Origin: an uncultured Bacteroidales bacterium
Lineage (GTDB): Bacteria; Bacteroidota; Bacteroidia; Bacteroidales; UBA932
Reading direction: 5' to 3'
DNA length: 64,000 nt
Assembly: GCA_900316675.1 (NCBI GenBank)
Contig: ONDR01000005.1
Location: 66,321-130,320 of the forward strand
The notes below the pieces were generated by a model that searched no databases, was not told the origin of the DNA, and was given only the letters and a program-made list of their open reading frames with translations. Within the stretch, counting starts at the first letter, position 1. Every line of letters starts with the position of its first letter. This document shows, one piece after another, positions 63,387 through 64,000 of this stretch. Position numbers and translations under genes: made by a program.

Positions 63387-63953
63387 ATGAAAAAATTGAT
63401 CGTAATCGCTGCCGCAGCATTCATTGGTATCGCTGCTTCAGCCCAGAGCGTAAAATTCGCTCACGTTAATTATGACGAACTGGTTGCATTGTCACCTGCA
63501 GCCGATTCCGCCCGTGTAGTTCTCCAGAAGGCTCAGAAAGATGCTATGGAAGAACTGCAGATGATGCAGGAAGAGGCTCAGAATAAATATCAGCAGTACC
63601 AGCAGAAGGCTTCTACATGGACTGCTTCAGTAAGAGAGAGCAAGGAGCGTGAGCTTCAGGAAATGAGCAGCAGGATTCAGGATTTTCAGCAGTCTGCTCA
63701 GGCTGACCTTCAGCAGCTCCAGAACAACAAGATGGCCCCTATCTACCAGAAGGCTCGCGAGGTTGTGAATGATCTGGCAAAGAAGGGTGGTTACATCTAT
63801 GTGTTCGATGTTAACTCAATTCTTTACATTGATGCCAAACAGAGTGTAGATCTTACACCGGAGGCTCGCAAGGTGATGGGTATTCCCGCTGGAAGAACCT
63901 TGGAGTCACTGCAGGCAGAGCTTCAGGCGCAGGCACAGACAATGCAGCAGTAG
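63387..63953 (+). CDS. OmpH/Skp periplasmic chaperone
   Basis: A 188-residue exported chaperone. Signal peptide residues 1-19 (AASA-Q) precede a core strand (VKFAHVNYDELVALSP), a long coiled coil (QMMQEEAQNKYQQYQQKA to DFQQSAQADLQQL) and the closing Skp strands (GGYIYVFDVNSILYID). It carries unfolded outer membrane proteins to BamA, encoded just upstream. The tail QAELQAQAQTMQQ is Gln-rich. The next gene starts 21 nt later. Confidence 0.92.
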   Translation: MKKLIVIAAAAFIGIAASAQSVKFAHVNYDELVALSPAADSARVVLQKAQKDAMEELQMMQEEAQNKYQQYQQKASTWTASVRESKERELQEMSSRIQDFQQSAQADLQQLQNNKMAPIYQKAREVVNDLAKKGGYIYVFDVNSILYIDAKQSVDLTPEARKVMGIPAGRTLESLQAELQAQAQTMQQ

Positions 63954-63974
63954 TCTGATAATTAGAGTAAAATT

Positions 63975-64000
63975 ATGGGAGATGCGAAATTTTTTAAGCA
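63975..64000 (+). CDS. Start of an unidentified gene, cut by the window end
   Basis: ATG at 63975 begins MGDAKFFK and runs to the edge. Position after ompH fits either a second ompH or murI in other Bacteroidota, but eight residues are too few to decide. Confidence 0.35.

Overview
The window looks like chromosomal DNA of a Bacteroidota species, most likely an uncultured gut-type member of the Bacteroidales. The evidence is the class-typical -33/-7 promoters (TTTG, about 19 nt, TAnnTTTG), the near absence of Shine-Dalgarno sites, Bacteroidota-specific families (NigD-like, DUF6913-like and DUF4906-like proteins, the Bacteroidota omega subunit, BACON domains) and the gene order uppS-bamA-ompH. 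Base composition is about half GC by eye. I see no insertion sequence, prophage, CRISPR array or other mobile element. No stretch over 300 bases lacks a gene: the longest protein-free interval (29058-29513) holds four tRNA genes.

Layout. 1-4.9 kb: the end of an SDR gene, a pair of exported nuclease lipoproteins (minus), a MelB-type sugar symporter and a voltage-gated K+ channel homologue. 4.9-7.5 kb: an outer membrane protein, a nitroreductase and a histidine acid phosphatase. 7.5-10.7 kb (minus): a four-gene run of PfkB kinase, DUF6913-like protein, DUF368/PopT-type carrier and M48 lipoprotein peptidase. 10.8-16.5 kb (plus): a flippase-like membrane protein, then cysS-xth-GH3 and a Pro/Gln-rich membrane protein. 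cysS has a long leader carrying three copies of a 20-nt element.

16.6-29.5 kb (minus) is the transcription/translation core: tRNA-Thr(TGT), Tyr, Gly, Thr(GGT), tuf, tRNA-Trp, secE, nusG, rplK, rplA, rplJ, rplL, rpoB, rpoC. One good promoter precedes it and a terminator-like hairpin separates rplL from rpoB. dxs follows. 31.5-35.6 kb (plus): two paralogous MFS carriers, a zinc-ribbon membrane protein and a small lipoprotein. 35.6-39.4 kb (minus): lipoprotein, SPOR protein, rpoN, cls. Then miaB (plus) converges on upp, and further minus genes are a fimbrial-type lipoprotein, radC and a biotin-domain carboxyltransferase that lacks the biotinyl lysine.

47.3-51 kb (plus) is an asparagine/aspartate utilisation locus (Dcu carrier, periplasmic asparaginase, porin), followed by tRNA-His. 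A NigD-like lipoprotein and a Fur-family regulator diverge from trxB. 53.2-56.2 kb: bamD-rpoZ-recN. 56.1-59 kb (minus): pdxJ, an OmpH-like protein and a LysM/periplasmic-binding fusion. 59.1 kb to the end: nadK-uppS-bamA-ompH and the start of one further gene. Much of the window therefore serves core information processing and envelope biogenesis (BamA, BamD, OmpH/Skp, UppS, PopT-type carrier). The most interesting unexplained features are small ones: the cysS leader, the missing biotin lysine, and the Pro/Gln-rich membrane proteins.
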